From positions 1,674,001 through 1,738,000 of the forward strand of contig NZ_CP134609.1 in NCBI RefSeq assembly GCF_031844705.1: 64,000 nt of DNA. Direction: 5' to 3'. The notes below the pieces were generated by a model. The model had not been told where the DNA came from and made no database searches. It saw only the letters and a program-made list of their open reading frames with translations. Position 1 is the stretch's first letter. The number at the start of each line of letters is the position of its first letter. The position numbers and the translations under genes were made by a program. This document shows, one piece after another, positions 62,302 through 64,000 of the stretch. Source of the DNA: Streptomyces sp. ITFR-16. Its GTDB lineage: Bacteria; Actinomycetota; Actinomycetes; Streptomycetales; Streptomycetaceae.

Positions 62302-63048
62302 TCATGCCTCCGGTCCGGCCAGCTCGAAGTCGTCCTTCGTCAGTTCGGCCCGCAGCCGCTCCTCGGCGACGTCGGCGTAGTGCGCGGACAGCTCGACGCC
62401 CACGAAGCGGCGTCCCTCGCGCAGGGCCGCGACCCCGGTGGAGCCGCTGCCGGTGAACGGGTCGAGGACGGTGCCGCCCTCGGGGCAGACCTGGACGAGC
62501 TGCTGCATGACCTCTACCGGCTTCTGGGTGATGTGAACTCGGCCCTTGCGGGGCTGGGAGGCGATGTAGTGCCCCGGCAGGTAGAGATCGCGGGTGTTGT
62601 CGAGGGAGCCCTTGACGCCCCAGATGATGAACTCCGAGTCCTGCTTCGGCCCGCCCTTGCGGGGTCGGCTGGACGGCTTGATCCACGGAATCGTGCCGCT
62701 CCAGGTCCATCCCGCCATCTGCAGGGCGTCGGAGGTGGTCGGCTCCTGTCGCCAGTCGGTGAAGACCATGGCGACCGCGTGCTCGGTCGAGGCCCGGTAC
62801 GCCTCGGTGAGCAGTTCGGTGAGCCAGGAGCGGTAGGAGCGCTGGTCGCGGTTCTCGCCGGGGAAGTTGGCGAGGTCGTGCGCCGAGTTGCTCGTGACGT
62901 ACTTGGCACGTGCGGTACGGCCGGTCCGGTCGGAGCTGGTGCGGCCCCCGGAGTTGTACGGCGGATCGGTGATCACAGCCTGGACGCTCTCGTCCGGGAG
63001 GGACTTCAGGACGGTCAGGGCGTCGCCTCGGTGCAGCGTGTAGCTCAT
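62302..63048 (-). CDS. Site-specific DNA methyltransferase (beta class, N4/N6)
   Basis: This 248-residue protein starts MSYTLHRGDALTVLKSLPDE. The catalytic ITDPPYNSGG comes first and the SAM motif VLDPFTGSGSTGVAALREGR last, the permuted order of the beta group of amino-methyltransferases. The recognition region lies between (about residues 60-190). It has no partner endonuclease gene recognisable as a classical R-M pair, though the neighbouring PD-(D/E)XK protein could be one. Otherwise it is an orphan or phage/ICE-type methylase. Confidence 0.93.
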   Translation of the reverse strand: MSYTLHRGDALTVLKSLPDESVQAVITDPPYNSGGRTSSDRTGRTARAKYVTSNSAHDLANFPGENRDQRSYRSWLTELLTEAYRASTEHAVAMVFTDWRQEPTTSDALQMAGWTWSGTIPWIKPSSRPRKGGPKQDSEFIIWGVKGSLDNTRDLYLPGHYIASQPRKGRVHITQKPVEVMQQLVQVCPEGGTVLDPFTGSGSTGVAALREGRRFVGVELSAHYADVAEERLRAELTKDDFELAGPEA

Positions 63049-63628
63049 GGGGAGGGCCTCTCTTCGGGCGCGGCGGAGTCTGGACCTGCTCCGGGCAGCG
63101 CTCAACGGCGCGCATCCGGTGCGAGGTTGCAGCGGAGGTTAACGGCGAATTCCGGCTGCGCCTAACGAGGTGGCTCCCTGCTTCGGGCCCCTGGATGGCA
63201 GTCGTTTGGCGCGGCCGGAATCCCGGTCTACTGTCTCGCCGTGCCACCGGGAAGGAGCGCTGCTCCACCACCGCTGAGCTGTGCTTATCCGTGCCGTCTC
63301 GTCCAATCGAGCAGCGTCGGAGGCATGTTGCCCATCTGCCCGCGAGCGCCGTGAGGAGGCCCCTGTGCACTGCCTGAGATTACGAGCGCGGCTGGCTGCC
63401 GCGCGTGACCTGAAACCGGCGTCCTGGAGCTACCAACTCCTCTGACCCGGGCCCGCCGAGAGGCGGATGCACATCGGCGCGGTGCCGACGGCTTTGCACG
63501 AGAAGTCGGCACCGTGTCTCCTTCGAACGCCGAGGAGCCGCTGCGATGCAGCATGCCCTGACACACCCGCGCCCCGACCCACCTCCCTCGACCGGTCCGC
63601 ACCACCGTCGCGCTGAACGGCGGCGGCC
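63049..63628. other. Intergenic region before a secreted protein
   Basis: These 580 bases show no large gene. A 26-codon ORF (63365-63445) with a strong ribosome site is the only coding candidate. The rest probably contains the divergent promoters for the methyltransferase and the gene at 63629. Confidence 0.45.
63365..63445 (+). CDS. Candidate 26-residue small ORF
   Basis: GTG 63365 is preceded by GAGGAGG at 63353-63359. The ORF reads M-HCLRLRARLAAARDLKPAS, then WSYQLL and TGA. The Arg/Leu-rich N-terminus might form an amphipathic helix. It could be a leader peptide for downstream genes or a small protein. There is no recognisable family; codon statistics cannot be tested at this length. 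Confidence 0.3.
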   Translation: MHCLRLRARLAAARDLKPASWSYQLL

Positions 63629-64000
63629 GTGAAGAAGACGACGGGAGCCCTCGTCGGTCTGTGCGCCACCGGACCACTCCTGCTGGCACTGCCGATCCTT
63701 GGCATCGGTGCCGGGACCGCCTCGGCTTCGTGCTCGACCGACGGTGCACAGGGTGTGGACGCCTCCGCCGTCGCCAAGCAGGTGAAGGCCATCCTGGACG
63801 GCGGCGACAAGGGCTCGGTCTCCGTGCCGGGGCTGGACGCGCCTGCCGACCAGGTGCCCAACGCCAAGACGATCCAGGCCACGGGCGTCGCGATGAACAT
63901 CCCCACCCGAGGGCAGGTCGTCGCCCTGGCGACCGCGCTGCAGGAGAGCGGCCTGCGGAACCTGACCTACGGCGACCGCGATTCGCTGGGTCTCTTCCAG
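63629..64000 (+). CDS. Secreted protein with lysozyme-like segment, N-terminal part only
   Basis: The first 124 residues are present; the gene runs off the window. GTG 63629 gives MKKTTGALVGLCATGPLLLA with a signal peptide ending at ASASC. The mature part leads to GQVVALATALQESGLRNLTY and GDRDSLGLFQ. The QESGLRN...GLFQ pattern is typical of transglycosylase/lysozyme-like hydrolases, often with a C-terminal NlpC/P60 domain, found in streptomycete conjugative elements. Its role would be cell-wall opening for DNA transfer, by inference from context. Confidence 0.7.
   Translation, partial: MKKTTGALVGLCATGPLLLALPILGIGAGTASASCSTDGAQGVDASAVAKQVKAILDGGDKGSVSVPGLDAPADQVPNAKTIQATGVAMNIPTRGQVVALATALQESGLRNLTYGDRDSLGLFQ

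Overview
The window is high-GC actinobacterial DNA and almost certainly a Streptomyces chromosome. The signs are abundant GTG starts, purine-rich ribosome sites, an NgcE-type N-acetylglucosamine/chitobiose binding lipoprotein with a DasR-like operator, a CebR-type box in front of a CBM2-bearing LPMO, and Streptomyces-type aconitase, HTH-MurA and FUSC proteins.

Layout. Positions 1-713 hold the N-terminal part of ngcE. Positions 1174-3039 are a transposon graveyard: an intact IS3-family element (1525-2814, 4-bp GGCC duplication) sits inside a decayed IS481-type transposase gene. Positions 3558-5225 carry three small secreted proteins of one apparent family. Positions 5405-16677 are a secreted and sugar-metabolism block: GH92 alpha-mannosidase, a DUF916/WxL-type membrane protein beside a purple-acid-phosphatase-like protein, a HupE/UreJ-type membrane protein, a lipoprotein, an AA10 LPMO with CBM2, and a histidine phosphatase. 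Positions 17137-28115 are core-like: an FUSC transporter, two tandem FG-GAP/VCBS secreted proteins, aconitase, an MFS transporter, a MOSC protein and an XRE-HTH/MurA fusion.

From about 28.2 kb the base composition falls and the genes become a defence island. It starts with a 40-bp nested palindrome and a short orphan ORF. Then come an OGG-fold glycosylase-like gene, a transposase stub, a frameshifted HEPN gene and a PD-(D/E)XK nuclease gene. Next is a four-gene minus-strand operon whose every junction is a 4-bp ATGA/GTGA overlap: a SNF2-type helicase (DrmD-like), an 1838-residue N6-adenine methylase (DrmMI/PglX-like), a 2246-residue DEAD helicase with a DUF1998 module (DruE/DrmA-DrmB-like) and a UvrD-type helicase with a RelE-like N-terminus. 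I read this as a DISARM/Druantia-related restriction-type system that matches neither canonical layout. A Ser/Thr protein kinase follows, and then a complete type II Wadjet operon (jetA-jetB-jetC-jetD, also joined by overlapping start/stop codons), expected to act against plasmids.

The right end (60.5-64 kb) has two tiny overlapping hypothetical genes, a PD-(D/E)XK protein with a DUF5655-like tail, a beta-class DNA methyltransferase, and the start of a secreted protein with a lysozyme-like segment running off the window. These look like genes of a mobile or conjugative element. No tRNA, rRNA or CRISPR array was seen.
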